From positions 124,001 through 188,000 of the forward strand of contig NZ_JAKRNT010000005.1 in NCBI RefSeq assembly GCF_022346605.1: a stretch of 64,000 bases of DNA. The letters run 5' to 3'. Position numbers and translations under genes: made by a program. This document shows, piece after piece, positions 8,327 through 17,588 of the stretch. The notes beneath the pieces were generated by a model. It ran no database searches and was not told the origin of the DNA. It was given only the letters and a program-made list of their open reading frames with translations. Source of the DNA: Sporosarcina sp. ACRSL (GTDB taxonomy: Bacteria; Bacillota; Bacilli; Bacillales_A; Planococcaceae). How positions within the stretch are numbered: the stretch's first letter is position 1; every line of letters starts with the position of its first letter.

Positions 8327-10582
8327 TTGAAGTTTCTTGGGAAAAAAGTCGCGCTGACAGCTGCAGCTGTGTCACTTCTCGTGGCAGTACCAGCAGGAGC
8401 ATCGGCAAAGACGCAGACAGTGGATAGCTATCCGGTTTCATCCGGAGTGACGTATACGCATTACACGCATTCGGGCACGAATCATATTAATCATGTGAGT
8501 GTCAATTTGAATGACCCTTACACGAAGCTGGATATCGGTTTGCCTTCCCCAATTGCAAAACGGGAAGCAACGACGACATTGGCTAATCGGGATTCGCGGG
8601 ATGGGAACCGCGTTGTCGGTGCAGTCAATGCTTCATTTTTCGATATGACTTCGGGCTTGCCGATGTATTTGATTTCGCAAGGGAATGAAATTATTAACGG
8701 AGGCGTCATTTCAAGTTCACGGGAATATTATGTGAACAAACCGATTGCATTCGGCGTACTGAGTGATGGCCGTGCGGAAATTGATGAATTCAATTTCGAC
8801 GTTCGTATCAACCATCAAGGCACGAACTACAAGATGACCGGATTGAATCGTGAAAGACAAGCGGAAGAAACAATCGTATTTACACCACAACATATCTCAT
8901 CGACGACCGGCTCGAATGAATTCGGTATTGAAATTGTCGTCGATACAGGTTCACCAATCACGTCTACATATTATGGACAGCAGTTGACTGGACAAGTTGT
9001 GCATGTAAGGGATTATGGGTCAAAGGAAAAAGTCACGATTCCGAAAACTGGTTTTGTCATCTCGGCACACGGTAAAAAACCGTTGGACCGATTGGGGAGT
9101 GTTAAAGTTGGGGACAGTGTATCTCTTAATTTATCCATAGATTCAAAATGGATGGATTCTTCTTTCATGCTTGCGAGCGGGCCGATGTTGTTGAAGGACG
9201 GCAAGCCGCATATTACGATGGATACGTCGAACTGGCGCGCGAAAGCGATGACTGCTCGGACGGCGATTGCTATCAGCAAAGACAAGAAGAAAGTTGACCT
9301 TGTTACGGTGGACAACCGTAGCGGATACAGCAACGGCATGACGTTGACACAGTTCGCTAACTACTTGGCTTCCCAAGGGTACGACCGCGCGATCAATTTT
9401 GACGGCGGCGGCTCGACGACAATGGGTATCCGTAAATACGGAAGTAATACAGTTGTCCTTGCAAACCGGACGACAGATACGAGCCAGCGGAGAGTGTCTG
9501 CAATCATTGAAGCGATCAGTACAGCACCACTCAGCGATCCAGCACATATTAGCGTTTCCCGCGGACAAGTCGGCGAAATGCTCGTCGGTGCAAGCGTCCC
9601 GTTGACGATCAATTATGTATTGGATACGTATTACAATCCATTAAAGGTTGACCCTTCACAATTGTCGATTACATCCGTTAACGGCAACGCAACTGTTTCG
9701 GGCACAACATTTACTGCGACAGCGCCTGGTACAGATCGAATCAATATCCAATATGGTGCAGCGACGCAATCATTCCCGATTACAATTGTAGAAGCGCCAG
9801 CCAAATTGACGATTTCACCAGTTACATCGGCAGTTGAACCTGGTTCAACGATTACATTTACTGCGACCGCTACGGATGCACAAGGAAAACCGGTCATTTA
9901 TTCACCGGAACAATTGAAGTGGAGCGTTAGCGGCGATATCGGTTCCATTACGCCATCAGGTACGTTCAAAGCGTCCAAAGTGCCTGGCAAAGGGGCCATC
10001 AACGTAACACTCGGAACGAAAACAGCTTCAATGCCAATCGAATTGTCGGATGGCTTGCCAGCATTCACAGACATTTCGTCCGACTATGCATACTACACGG
10101 AAATCCGTTTCTTGAAGGACCTCGGATATATTAAAGGGGATCTCGACGGCAAGTTCAATCCTGGACAGACGTTATCAAGGGAACACGCAGCAGTCATCTT
10201 GAGCCGCGTATTCAACTTGGATACATCTACAGCGGGAGCCCAAAAGTTCAGTGATGTCCCATCGACTCACCGCTACTTCAAGGAAATCAATGCAATTGCT
10301 GAGGCAAACCTCGTTGGAGGGAAAGGGGACGGCACATTCGACCCTGCCGGCCAATTAACACGTGCACAAATGGCTGCGATTCTTGTAAAAGCGTACGAGT
10401 TACAAGGGGAGTCCGAGAAGAAATTCAAGGATGTACCTCCAAGCCACTGGGCACACAAACAAGTTCATATCCTTGCGAACCATAAGATTACGACAGGAAA
10501 TGAACAAGGGAACTTCGAACCGAATAAACCGGTCAACCGCGCCCAATTCAGCGCATTCCTATACCGCGCCATTAATCGTTAA
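8327..10582 (+). CDS. SLH-anchored phosphodiester glycosidase (NAGPA family)
   Basis: A secreted protein of 751 residues, beginning at TTG with AGGAAAG at 8312-8318. A signal peptide (to about ASA, residue 27) is followed by a phosphodiester glycosidase domain (about 60-395). It contains GAVNASFFDM and the conserved NFDGGGSTTM, as in human GlcNAc-1-phosphodiester glycosidase and the bacterial family that removes sugars from phosphodiesters such as teichoic acids. Two Ig-like domains (about 405-560) come next, then three SLH repeats (about 577-751) with GYIKGDLDGKFNPGQTL and GKGDGTFDP. The enzyme is thus displayed on the wall polymer, where it could trim GlcNAc-phosphate linkages in wall glycans or scavenge phosphate. 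Substrate is inferred. A terminator follows, and csaB lies downstream. Confidence 0.9.
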   Translation: MKFLGKKVALTAAAVSLLVAVPAGASAKTQTVDSYPVSSGVTYTHYTHSGTNHINHVSVNLNDPYTKLDIGLPSPIAKREATTTLANRDSRDGNRVVGAVNASFFDMTSGLPMYLISQGNEIINGGVISSSREYYVNKPIAFGVLSDGRAEIDEFNFDVRINHQGTNYKMTGLNRERQAEETIVFTPQHISSTTGSNEFGIEIVVDTGSPITSTYYGQQLTGQVVHVRDYGSKEKVTIPKTGFVISAHGKKPLDRLGSVKVGDSVSLNLSIDSKWMDSSFMLASGPMLLKDGKPHITMDTSNWRAKAMTARTAIAISKDKKKVDLVTVDNRSGYSNGMTLTQFANYLASQGYDRAINFDGGGSTTMGIRKYGSNTVVLANRTTDTSQRRVSAIIEAISTAPLSDPAHISVSRGQVGEMLVGASVPLTINYVLDTYYNPLKVDPSQLSITSVNGNATVSGTTFTATAPGTDRINIQYGAATQSFPITIVEAPAKLTISPVTSAVEPGSTITFTATATDAQGKPVIYSPEQLKWSVSGDIGSITPSGTFKASKVPGKGAINVTLGTKTASMPIELSDGLPAFTDISSDYAYYTEIRFLKDLGYIKGDLDGKFNPGQTLSREHAAVILSRVFNLDTSTAGAQKFSDVPSTHRYFKEINAIAEANLVGGKGDGTFDPAGQLTRAQMAAILVKAYELQGESEKKFKDVPPSHWAHKQVHILANHKITTGNEQGNFEPNKPVNRAQFSAFLYRAINR

Positions 10583-10600
10583 TTGGTTAATCAAAAAAAT

Positions 10601-10640
10601 ATGTCGTTGGATCGAGTTTTCGGTCCGCGGCATTTTTTTA
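10601..10640 (+). terminator. Probable terminator
   Basis: Imperfect stem with G-U pairs (ATGTCGTTGG against CCGCGGCAT) followed by seven T residues. Confidence 0.7.
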
Positions 10641-10659
10641 TTAGAACCTAAGCGTGCTA

Positions 10660-10795
10660 TCATCTAGCTGCGGGCGCTGGAAGGATGCCTTAATTTCTGT
10701 AGATGGCTAGTGCTAAGATGTGCTCGCAACGCTGCGCTTGTGCTCGCAAAAGCCGTTCTACGTGACGGCTTTGGCAGGCGCCCTCCGCTTTTGCG
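10660..10795. repeat. Interspersed palindromic repeat, copy 2 (inverted)
   Basis: Reverse-orientation copy of the block at about 4170-4278. It shares AAGCCGTTCTACGTGACGGC, the CGAGCACA/TGTGCTCG arms and a GGCGCCC end. It carries an extra segment holding TGCCTTAATTTCTG (10686-10699), a 14-mer also present at 53713-53726. Confidence 0.8.
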
Positions 10796-10836
10796 TGTTA
10801 TAATGAATTCATTATTTTGTAGAAGGAAGTTGGATT

Positions 10837-11982
10837 ATGAGAATAGGAATTGTAGGGAACTATGGAAACGATAATAACGGGGATGAAGCGATCCTGCTCA
10901 GCCTCGTGAAACAAGTGACGTCCACATTTAACATTCAAACGTCCCAGCTCACCATTTTCAGCAATAACCCAAAGCAGACCGCCGAGCGGTACGGGGTTGA
11001 GAGCTATCCGCTTTATTATAAGAAAGGGAATGCGGTCAAGACGTTCATCGAAACGTTCCGCCAAAATAAAAGGGTCGTCAACAAACTCGACTTGCTCATC
11101 ATCGGTGGCGGCGGCATCCTCATGGACTTGTACAAACGGGAAGCGCCATTATACGGATCGTATGCCATGATGGCAAAACAGTCGAATACCCCTTACGTCA
11201 TTTATGGATGCGGAGCAGGTCCATTGAACACGTCCTTAGGAAAATGGTTCATCCGGTATATGTGCAAACATGCGGAAAGTGTTTCAGTTCGGGACCCGGA
11301 ATCTGCTGAGTTGTTACGTTCGATCGGGGTCATTGAAAAGGTAGATGTCATCGGCGACCCGGCATTTTCATTGAGAGAAGAAGGTGCTACTGCGAAATCG
11401 GATACCCCGACAAAAATCGGTGTAACGGCCGTCCCTTATTACAACGCAGATTACTGGCCGGAAGGGAATCCTGAAATTTACCGAACATACGTAGAGGGCA
11501 TGGCGAAAAATCTGGACAAGCTTGCTGCAGGTAGAGACGTTGCAATTACGTTTTTTGCAACGAAATTTCCACAGGACGCCAATGTGACAAAGGATATTCA
11601 AGCGCTCATGAAAGAGAGCGGAAAAACGAATATCATCGATGAAAACCTATTGCCTGCTAAAATTATGGAAGTGACGGAGCAGCAAGATATCGTAATTGGT
11701 ACGAGATTGCACTCCTTGATTTTGGCAACATGCACCGAAACGCCAGTCATGGCGATTTCCTACCATCATAAAGTGAAAGACTTCATGAGTTTGGCAGAGC
11801 TCGAACGCTTTTCATTCCCGATTGACGAGCTCCATGAAAACGAGGACTATTTCCTAGGTGCGTTCAATGAAATGAGTGCCGATTGGCCTGCAACATTGCA
11901 ACAAACCGAAAAACTTTCGAAAAAACTGTACGATGAAGCAATGAATGGAACAGTACAGTTTACGAATGCGGTGAAAAAATAA
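10837..11982 (+). CDS. csaB: Polysaccharide pyruvyl transferase CsaB
   Basis: CsaB adds a ketal-linked pyruvate to the secondary cell wall polymer, the mark that SLH domains bind. The 381-residue protein has the family features: N-terminal GNYGNDNNGDEAIL, GGGGILMD, YGCGAGPL, the SVRDPES segment and IGTRLHSLILA near the C-terminus. It has no signal peptide and is expected to act on the inner face of the membrane. AAGGAAG precedes the ATG at good spacing. Its position after two SLH enzymes and a ligase-like gene fits the csaB clusters of Bacillus anthracis and relatives, where loss of CsaB releases SLH proteins. It is transcribed alone and has its own terminator. Confidence 0.93.
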   Translation: MRIGIVGNYGNDNNGDEAILLSLVKQVTSTFNIQTSQLTIFSNNPKQTAERYGVESYPLYYKKGNAVKTFIETFRQNKRVVNKLDLLIIGGGGILMDLYKREAPLYGSYAMMAKQSNTPYVIYGCGAGPLNTSLGKWFIRYMCKHAESVSVRDPESAELLRSIGVIEKVDVIGDPAFSLREEGATAKSDTPTKIGVTAVPYYNADYWPEGNPEIYRTYVEGMAKNLDKLAAGRDVAITFFATKFPQDANVTKDIQALMKESGKTNIIDENLLPAKIMEVTEQQDIVIGTRLHSLILATCTETPVMAISYHHKVKDFMSLAELERFSFPIDELHENEDYFLGAFNEMSADWPATLQQTEKLSKKLYDEAMNGTVQFTNAVKK

Positions 11983-11989
11983 TTGAGGA

Positions 11990-12019
11990 CCGCCGGATGC
12001 TTTATCCTGCGGTTTTTTT
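11990..12019 (+). terminator. Rho-independent terminator after csaB
   Basis: Stem CCGCCGGAT/ATCCTGCGG with one mismatch and seven T residues. Confidence 0.78.
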
Positions 12020-12037
12020 AGTGGACGTAATCCCCAA

Positions 12038-12703
12038 TCAAAACCCCAACACACATTTCACCTCATTCACATACGACTGGCTCACTGGCAGTTCGGTGCC
12101 GTCTGTCAACGTGACGACGAGATTCGATGAGAAGTCACGTGAAATCCTTTGGATGCAACTTGTGTTCACAATATAAGAGCGATGAATGCGCAAGAAAATT
12201 TCAGGCAGCCGTTTTTCCAATTCCTTCAATGTGTTTGAAATGCTAAATTGCCCGCACTCCGTATAGAAAAAAGTCTTCTTCTGAAAGCTTTCGATATGGG
12301 TGATCTGTTCGACCGGCACCGGGTACCATTCGTCATCGAGCTTGCCAGTGAGCAGCCGGAGCGGAGCGCTTTTGGCTGTTTCATATGCAGGAGGAAGAAT
12401 GACAACAAGGGCAGCCGGCTCTCCGTTTATGTCAATCGGATAGCCGATTGCGTACGTTTCATTCCCATACAGTGTTGGATCGATCATGACCCCTGTTTTT
12501 TCCCTCTGTTTCAAAACTGTTGCAGCAATGCTCCCCGCTTGCACCGGTTGACCGTCGATCCATTTGTGATCATCATGTCCCGGAAGGCAATGTAGATAAT
12601 AACCGTTGAACGCAATGACTAGTCGGGCATCTTTGGGAATCCAATCTCCTAACAGACAGGAAAATTGCTGCAGGAGTTCTTCACGTGGTACCGTTTTCTC
12701 CAT
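12038..12703 (-). CDS. LytTR-family DNA-binding regulator
   Basis: A 221-residue transcription regulator. The C-terminal 95 residues form a LytTR DNA-binding domain: VPVEQITHIESFQKKTFFY, then LKELEKRLPEIFLRIHRSYI and VNTSCIQRI, the usual LytTR pattern. The N-terminal 125 residues are not a CheY receiver. They resemble a small PAS-like or GAF-like sensor (FNGYYLHCLPGHDDH, AIGYPIDINGEP), so this is not a standard two-component LytR. The gene is divergent from aceA with a 184-base gap that carries a good aceA promoter, so regulation of the glyoxylate bypass is the obvious guess. ATG 12703 overlaps no other gene. The signal it senses is unknown. Confidence 0.85.
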   Translation of the reverse strand: MEKTVPREELLQQFSCLLGDWIPKDARLVIAFNGYYLHCLPGHDDHKWIDGQPVQAGSIAATVLKQREKTGVMIDPTLYGNETYAIGYPIDINGEPAALVVILPPAYETAKSAPLRLLTGKLDDEWYPVPVEQITHIESFQKKTFFYTECGQFSISNTLKELEKRLPEIFLRIHRSYIVNTSCIQRISRDFSSNLVVTLTDGTELPVSQSYVNEVKCVLGF

Positions 12704-12768
12704 TGATTAAACAACCCCTTTTCGATTTCGTCGAGCTATTTCTTCATTCATCCTATGAAACTATCCTT

Positions 12769-12797
12769 TTGTCGGAATGCACAGACAGTTTTAATAT
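12769..12797 (+). promoter_or_regulatory. Sigma-A promoter for aceA
   Basis: TTGTCG (12769-12774), a 17-base spacer and TAATAT (12792-12797). Downstream lie short inverted repeats, ACAAC/GTTGT and CTGTT/AACAG, that could be an operator for the divergent LytTR regulator. They do not match the usual two direct LytTR sites. Confidence 0.5.
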
Positions 12798-12887
12798 TCT
12801 GTTATATAGTAATGTATAACAACTTTAGCTGTTGTGGAACAGTAGGAAAGTAGCAATTATTCTATTAATGGAAAGGTGAGGAATGAA

Positions 12888-14171
12888 ATGATGAATCGAG
12901 AAGAGCAAGTACAGGAGTTGGAAAGAAGCTGGCAGGAGGATGCACGTTGGCAAGGAATCGAGCGCGGCTATAGCGCTGAAGAAGTTATTAAACTACGTGG
13001 CTCTGTTCAAATAGAACATACGCTAGCAAAAAAGGGAGCAGATCGGCTATGGAAGTCGCTCCACGAAGAGGACTTCATCGCAGCACTTGGCGCACTAACA
13101 GGAAATCAAGCTGTACAGCAAGTGAAGGCTGGTCTTCAGGCGATCTACTTAAGCGGTTGGCAAGTGGCGGCGGACGCCAATATGGCGGGGCAAATGTATC
13201 CAGACCAAAGCTTGTATCCGGTCAATAGCGTTCCGAATGTCGTCAAACGGATCAATCAAGCTTTGCAACGTGCGGATCAGATTGACCATGCGGAAGGCCG
13301 GAACGATGGATTCGATTGGTTTGCTCCGATTGTTGCGGATGCCGAGGCTGGATTCGGAGGTCCTCTAAATGTATTTGAATTAATGAAAGCGATGATCGAG
13401 GCTGGTGCAGCCGGTGTCCATTTCGAAGATCAGCTCGCTTCGGAAAAGAAATGCGGTCATCTTGGAGGAAAAGTACTTCTTCCAACGCAAAATGCAGTAC
13501 GAAATTTAATTGCTGCTAGGCTTGCGGCTGATGTGATGGGCGTCCCAACAATCATTATTGCAAGAACGGATGCTGATGCAGCGGATCTCATTACGAGCGA
13601 TGTTGATAGCCGGGACCATGCATTTATTACTGGGGAGCGTACACCTGAAGGATTTTATCGGACGAAAGCAGGCATCGATCAAGCGATTGCACGCGGTCTT
13701 GCATACGCGCCATACGCAGATCTTGTATGGTGTGAAACTTCGACTCCGGATCTTGAGGAAGCGAAACGTTTTGCAGATGCAATCCATGAAAAGTTTCCAG
13801 GCAAAATGCTCGCTTATAACTGCTCTCCTTCCTTCAACTGGAAATCTAATCTGGATGACGAAACGATTGCCAAATTCCAGCGGGAGCTCGGCAAAATGGG
13901 CTATAAATTCCAATTTGTTACTTTGGCTGGATTCCATTCATTGAACCATAGCATGTTTGAATTGGCACACGGCTACAAAACAGATGGAATGGCGGCTTAC
14001 TCGAAGCTCCAGCAAGCTGAATTTGCAAATGAATCGAAAGGATATACAGCGACACGCCACCAACGCGAAGTTGGAACGGGCTATTTCGATGAAGTGGCAC
14101 AAGTCATTTCAGGAGGTACCTCCTCGACAACAGCTATGAAAGGATCGACGGAAGAAGCGCAATTCGTCTAA
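12888..14171 (+). CDS. aceA: Isocitrate lyase
   Basis: Splits isocitrate to glyoxylate and succinate, the first step of the glyoxylate bypass used for growth on acetate or fatty acids. The protein has the active-site loop [12 protein letters not shown] (catalytic-type Cys near residue 189), [11 protein letters not shown] and YNCSPSFNW. At about 427 residues it has the usual bacterial length. ATG 12888 was chosen because GGTGAGG at 12875-12881 lies six bases upstream; ATG 12891 is nearly as good, and the in-frame GTG at 12876 is inside the ribosome site. aceB follows after 33 bases, so the two are an operon. Confidence 0.97.
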   Translation: MMNREEQVQELERSWQEDARWQGIERGYSAEEVIKLRGSVQIEHTLAKKGADRLWKSLHEEDFIAALGALTGNQAVQQVKAGLQAIYLSGWQVAADANMAGQMYPDQSLYPVNSVPNVVKRINQALQRADQIDHAEGRNDGFDWFAPIVADAEAGFGGPLNVFELMKAMIEAGAAGVHFEDQLASEKKCGHLGGKVLLPTQNAVRNLIAARLAADVMGVPTIIIARTDADAADLITSDVDSRDHAFITGERTPEGFYRTKAGIDQAIARGLAYAPYADLVWCETSTPDLEEAKRFADAIHEKFPGKMLAYNCSPSFNWKSNLDDETIAKFQRELGKMGYKFQFVTLAGFHSLNHSMFELAHGYKTDGMAAYSKLQQAEFANESKGYTATRHQREVGTGYFDEVAQVISGGTSSTTAMKGSTEEAQFV

Positions 14172-14204
14172 TACCGGTGACAGTATACCAATCTAAAAGG
14201 AAGG

Positions 14205-15812
14205 ATGATTCAACTGACTATTCAAGAGACGCGTTTTAATGTAGATGTTGTCGGTGAAATGACGGCAGGCACAGAGGAAATTCTGACACCGGAAGCGCTT
14301 GAATTCCTTAATAGCTTGCACGAAAATTTCAATGGCCGACGAAAAGCGTTGCTTGCTGAAAGGGAAGCGAGGCAACGGCGGTTTGACGAAGGTGAGAAGC
14401 CTAGTTTCCTAGAGGAAACGAAGCATATACGCGAAAGTGATTGGACGGTAGCACCCATTCCGCCGGATTTGCAAGACCGGCGGGTTGAGATTACCGGTCC
14501 TGTCGATCGAAAAATGATTATTAATGCGCTCAATTCTGGTGCGAAGGCGTTCATGGCAGATTTTGAAGATGCAAGTTCGCCGACTTGGTCCAATATGATT
14601 GACGGTCAGCTTAATTTGAAAGACGCTGTGCGCCGGACGATTGCATTCGAGCAGGAGACGACAGGAAAGAAATATAGTTTGAATGAAGAGACCGCCGTTT
14701 TAATGGTGAGGGCACGTGGTTTGCACCTGGATGAAAAGCATATCGTTATTGACGGAGAGCCGATGGCAGGTGGATTTTTCGATTTCGGACTGTACTTCTT
14801 CCATAATGCGAAGGAATTGATTGAGCAGGGCACAGGTCCATATTTCTATTTGCCAAAGCTTGAAAGCCATTTAGAGGCAAGGTTGTGGAATGACGTATTC
14901 GTTTTCGCACAAGAAAAGCTCGGCATTCCGACTGGCACAATCCGCGCAACTGTGTTAATTGAAACAATTCCGGCTGCATTCGAAATGGATGAAATCCTAT
15001 ATGAATTGCGTGATCACTCTGCAGGTTTAAACTGCGGGCGCTGGGATTATATTTTTAGTTTTATTAAAAGGCTTCGCAATCAACCGGAGGTCATTTTACC
15101 GGATCGAGGGCAAGTGACAATGACATCCCCTTTCATGAGGGCCTATACACAGCTGTGCATCCAAACATGCCATCGGCGGAACGCGTCAGCAATGGGCGGG
15201 ATGGCGGCTCAAATCCCAATCCGCAACGATGTGGAAGCGAACGCCGAAGCTTTCCGGAAAGTCGCGGAAGATAAACGCCGGGAAGTGATGGACGGCCATG
15301 ATGGAACATGGGTTGCGCACCCGGGGCTCGTCGCAGTCGCAATGGCTGAATTCGATCAGCATATGGAAACACCAAATCAAATTCATCGAAAACGGGAAGA
15401 TGTACGAGTGACCGCAGATGATTTGCTCGAAGTGCCGACCGGGACGATTACGGAGGAAGGGTTGCGGACGAATTGCAGCGTCGGTGTCCAGTATATCGCT
15501 TCTTGGTTGAAAGGCAGCGGAGCCGTGCCGATCAATCATCTTATGGAAGATGCGGCGACTGCTGAAATTTCCCGCACACAAGTATGGCAGTGGATCCGTC
15601 ATCCTGAAGCAAAACTGGATGATGGCAGGGACATTACTGTTGATTTATTCAAGGACATATTTGACGATGAAATGGAGAAATTGAGAGCGACTTTCGGTGA
15701 AAAGGAATTCCGTTTCGGTAAATTCAAAGAGGCAAGCGAATTGTTTATGGTGTTGACGCTCCGTGATGAATTCGAAGAGTTTTTGACGCTGCCGGGATAT
15801 CAACTATTATAA
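14205..15812 (+). CDS. aceB: Malate synthase A
   Basis: Condenses glyoxylate with acetyl-CoA to malate, completing the glyoxylate bypass with aceA. The 535-residue protein shows [44 protein letters not shown] with the acid residue, [12 protein letters not shown], and the C-terminal [18 protein letters not shown], all typical of malate synthase A. The start is slightly uncertain: ATG 14205 sits very close to its AAAGGAAGG site, and a CTG at 14214 has better spacing. The aceA stop is 33 bases upstream and the zinc-ribbon gene 14 bases downstream, with no terminator between, so all three are probably cotranscribed. Confidence 0.97.
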   Translation: MIQLTIQETRFNVDVVGEMTAGTEEILTPEALEFLNSLHENFNGRRKALLAEREARQRRFDEGEKPSFLEETKHIRESDWTVAPIPPDLQDRRVEITGPVDRKMIINALNSGAKAFMADFEDASSPTWSNMIDGQLNLKDAVRRTIAFEQETTGKKYSLNEETAVLMVRARGLHLDEKHIVIDGEPMAGGFFDFGLYFFHNAKELIEQGTGPYFYLPKLESHLEARLWNDVFVFAQEKLGIPTGTIRATVLIETIPAAFEMDEILYELRDHSAGLNCGRWDYIFSFIKRLRNQPEVILPDRGQVTMTSPFMRAYTQLCIQTCHRRNASAMGGMAAQIPIRNDVEANAEAFRKVAEDKRREVMDGHDGTWVAHPGLVAVAMAEFDQHMETPNQIHRKREDVRVTADDLLEVPTGTITEEGLRTNCSVGVQYIASWLKGSGAVPINHLMEDAATAEISRTQVWQWIRHPEAKLDDGRDITVDLFKDIFDDEMEKLRATFGEKEFRFGKFKEASELFMVLTLRDEFEEFLTLPGYQLL

Positions 15813-15826
15813 GGAGGAGATTCAAA

Positions 15827-15955
15827 ATGGTGAAAACAAATGATATGAAACAGAAGTCGAAAAAATATTGCCGGGAATGCGGTTGTGAAATCGTGGAGAA
15901 AGTTGAATCTTTACTCTATGAATGCGAACGTTGCATCGGCAAACATAAGGAATGA
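15827..15955 (+). CDS. Small zinc-ribbon protein, 42 aa (YhfH-like)
   Basis: A short gene with an excellent ribosome site (AAGGAGGAG at 15811-15819) and an ATG start. The 42-residue product has two Cys pairs, CRECGC and CERC, that should form a treble-clef or rubredoxin-like zinc ribbon. The pattern resembles the small YhfH family of Bacillus, whose function is unknown. It lies 14 bases after aceB and before a terminator, so it is probably the last gene of the ace operon. Strong translation signals and the spaced cysteines argue that it is real despite its size. Confidence 0.78.
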   Translation: MVKTNDMKQKSKKYCRECGCEIVEKVESLLYECERCIGKHKE

Positions 15956-15962
15956 AAAAATG

Positions 15963-15996
15963 GCCCGCTCTCCTTTCCAATGGGGAACGGGCTTTT
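15963..15996 (+). terminator. Terminator after the ace operon
   Basis: GCCCG/CGGGC-based stem with internal mismatches, then a short T run. Confidence 0.7.
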
Positions 15997-16046
15997 AACA
16001 TTTTTATATGTAGAAGAGGGTTTCATGCTAACCTCGGCGAATGGGG

Positions 16047-16052
16047 TATAAT
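16047..16052 (+). promoter_or_regulatory. Promoter -10 element
   Basis: TATAAT 37 bases before the TTG start at 16089. No good -35 box is seen at normal spacing. Confidence 0.4.
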
Positions 16053-16088
16053 AGAAAAGAATAATTTAACGTAAAGGGGATGTTATTT

Positions 16089-17255
16089 TTGCGAAACGAA
16101 GAAATGCTTTTAATTCCTGGCCCAACGCCTGTTGTTGACTCGATTTACGACGCGATGGCGAGTGAAACGAGAGGACATACAGACCCACGATTCGTTGAAA
16201 TTTACAAACGGTCGATTGAGCGGACTCGCGAAATGCTGAAAACCGATGGGGAAGTGTTTGTCATCGCTGGGTCGGGGACGATCGGAATGGAGATGGCGCT
16301 TGTCAACACGGTCGGAGCCGGCGAGCGGATTTTGGTCATTAGCCATGGCTATTTCGGAGACCGTTTCATTCAACTCGGAAAGGCGTTCGGAATTGAAATC
16401 GACGTCCTCCAAGCAGAATGGGGTAAACGGGTCGCGCTCGAAGAAGTGGAACGTCAATTATCGGAGCATACATACAAGGCGGTGACGATCACGCATGCGG
16501 ATACGTCAACGGGTGTAGCTGCCGACTTGGAAGGGCTCGTGCCGATTGTGAAGAAACACGGAGCGCTCGTCATTTTGGACGGGGTATGCGCAACTGCTGC
16601 GATGGAAGAAGATATGAGCAAAGAGTATGGGGAAGCGGGCTATAAGATCGACGTTGTGCTGACCGGCTCTCAAAAGGCGATCGGTGTTCCTCCGGGCCTT
16701 GCGATTGTAGCATTCAATCAAACCGCATTGGAAGCACGTAAACAACTTGGACGTATTCCTGCATATTATTCAGATATTGAAAACTGGATTCCAATTATGC
16801 ATGATCCATCGAAATACTTTGCGACGCCACCAGTTAACTTAATCTATGCGTACGATGAAGGGATGAGACTTGTCCTTGAAGAGGGCTTGGAAAAACGATA
16901 TGCGAGGCATACGGCATTCGGCCGCGGTGTACGTGCTGCCCTCCGTGAATACGGCATGATACCGTTGGCGGATGAAGAAGTTGCAGCATCGACGTTGAGC
17001 TGTTTCCATTATCCAGAGGGTGTCATTGACGCAGATTTCCGTGCTGCCCTTGCGAAAGAAGGTCTCATCGTCGCGGGTTCGTTGGCACATTTAGCTGGAA
17101 AAGCATTCCGCATGGGCCATATGGGCAACACGACGGAGGAAATGCTCATTTCTGCAATTAAAAAAATCGGTGGCGCGCTGAATGCAGTCGGACATGAAGC
17201 TCCAATCGAGCAAGCAATTAACCGTTTTAAAGCGGAAGTTGAAGCAACTGTATAA
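16089..17255 (+). CDS. Class V aminotransferase, alanine/serine-glyoxylate type
   Basis: A PLP enzyme of about 389 residues in the fold-type I family that includes alanine-glyoxylate and serine-glyoxylate aminotransferase and PucG of purine breakdown. Visible motifs are the N-terminal LLIPGPTPVV, GSGTIGMEMAL for phosphate binding, DGVCATA, and TGSQKAIGVPPG with the PLP lysine. The C-terminus holds the substrate-type arginine in FRMGHMG. It sits just after aceA-aceB, so it may draw on glyoxylate to make glycine, although a ureide role like PucG cannot be excluded. I prefer TTG 16089, nine bases after AAAGGGG. The ATG at 16080 directly abuts that ribosome site. It has its own promoter. Confidence 0.88.
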   Translation: MRNEEMLLIPGPTPVVDSIYDAMASETRGHTDPRFVEIYKRSIERTREMLKTDGEVFVIAGSGTIGMEMALVNTVGAGERILVISHGYFGDRFIQLGKAFGIEIDVLQAEWGKRVALEEVERQLSEHTYKAVTITHADTSTGVAADLEGLVPIVKKHGALVILDGVCATAAMEEDMSKEYGEAGYKIDVVLTGSQKAIGVPPGLAIVAFNQTALEARKQLGRIPAYYSDIENWIPIMHDPSKYFATPPVNLIYAYDEGMRLVLEEGLEKRYARHTAFGRGVRAALREYGMIPLADEEVAASTLSCFHYPEGVIDADFRAALAKEGLIVAGSLAHLAGKAFRMGHMGNTTEEMLISAIKKIGGALNAVGHEAPIEQAINRFKAEVEATV

Positions 17256-17265
17256 TGAAGATGGA

Positions 17266-17299
17266 AAACCACCTTGTTTTTTATCGACAAGGTGGTTTC
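17266..17299 (+). terminator. Terminator hairpin leading into repeat array
   Basis: Perfect 12-bp stem (AAACCACCTTGT with ACAAGGTGGTTT) and a weak T tail that runs into the first array motif at 17300. Confidence 0.75.
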
Positions 17300-17439
17300 T
17301 TTATGCGTGGATTTTTCGGTTTATGCGTGAAAACTTGCGTTTATGCGCAGATTTCTTGGTTTATGCGCAAAAATATAAGTTTATGCGTAATATTCTCGAT
17401 TTATGCGCGAGTTTCACGGTTTATGCGTAAATTGCTTGT
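17300..17439 (+). repeat. 20-bp phased motif array (class I)
   Basis: TTTATGCG followed by Y-R occurs at 17300, 17320, 17340, 17360, 17380, 17400 and 17420: seven copies at exactly 20-base steps. The ten bases between motifs vary freely. It fills the gap between two convergent genes. The same motif and step occur in reverse orientation at 35391-35530. Confidence 0.92.
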
Positions 17440-17467
17440 TTTCATCTGAATATCGAAGTCCGGTAAA

Positions 17468-17566
17468 GTTATGCGCGAGTTTGGCATCGTTTTGCTCGAG
17501 TTCTATAGAGTTATGCTCGAGTTCGGCGTTGTTTTGCGCGAGTTTGACATAGTTATGCTTATTTTG
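17468..17566 (+). repeat. 21-bp phased motif array (class II)
   Basis: GTTWTGCKCGAGTTY-type motifs start at 17468, 17489, 17510, 17531 and 17552 (the last degenerate), exactly 21 bases apart and alternating GTTATG and GTTTTG. The reverse complement of the same motif, at the same step, fills 48723-48858. Confidence 0.9.
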
Positions 17567-17588
17567 GGACTTTTGACCCTGGGGAATC

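Noticed and set aside
12780..12860. LytTR tandem binding sites before aceA
   Set aside because: GTT-containing half-sites are present but their spacing does not fit the usual 21-base direct repeat.
17300..17566. CRISPR array
   Set aside because: Conserved parts are only 8-15 bases with 6-12 base spacers, no cas genes are near, and the step is 20 or 21 bases. CRISPR repeats and spacers are each over 20 bases.
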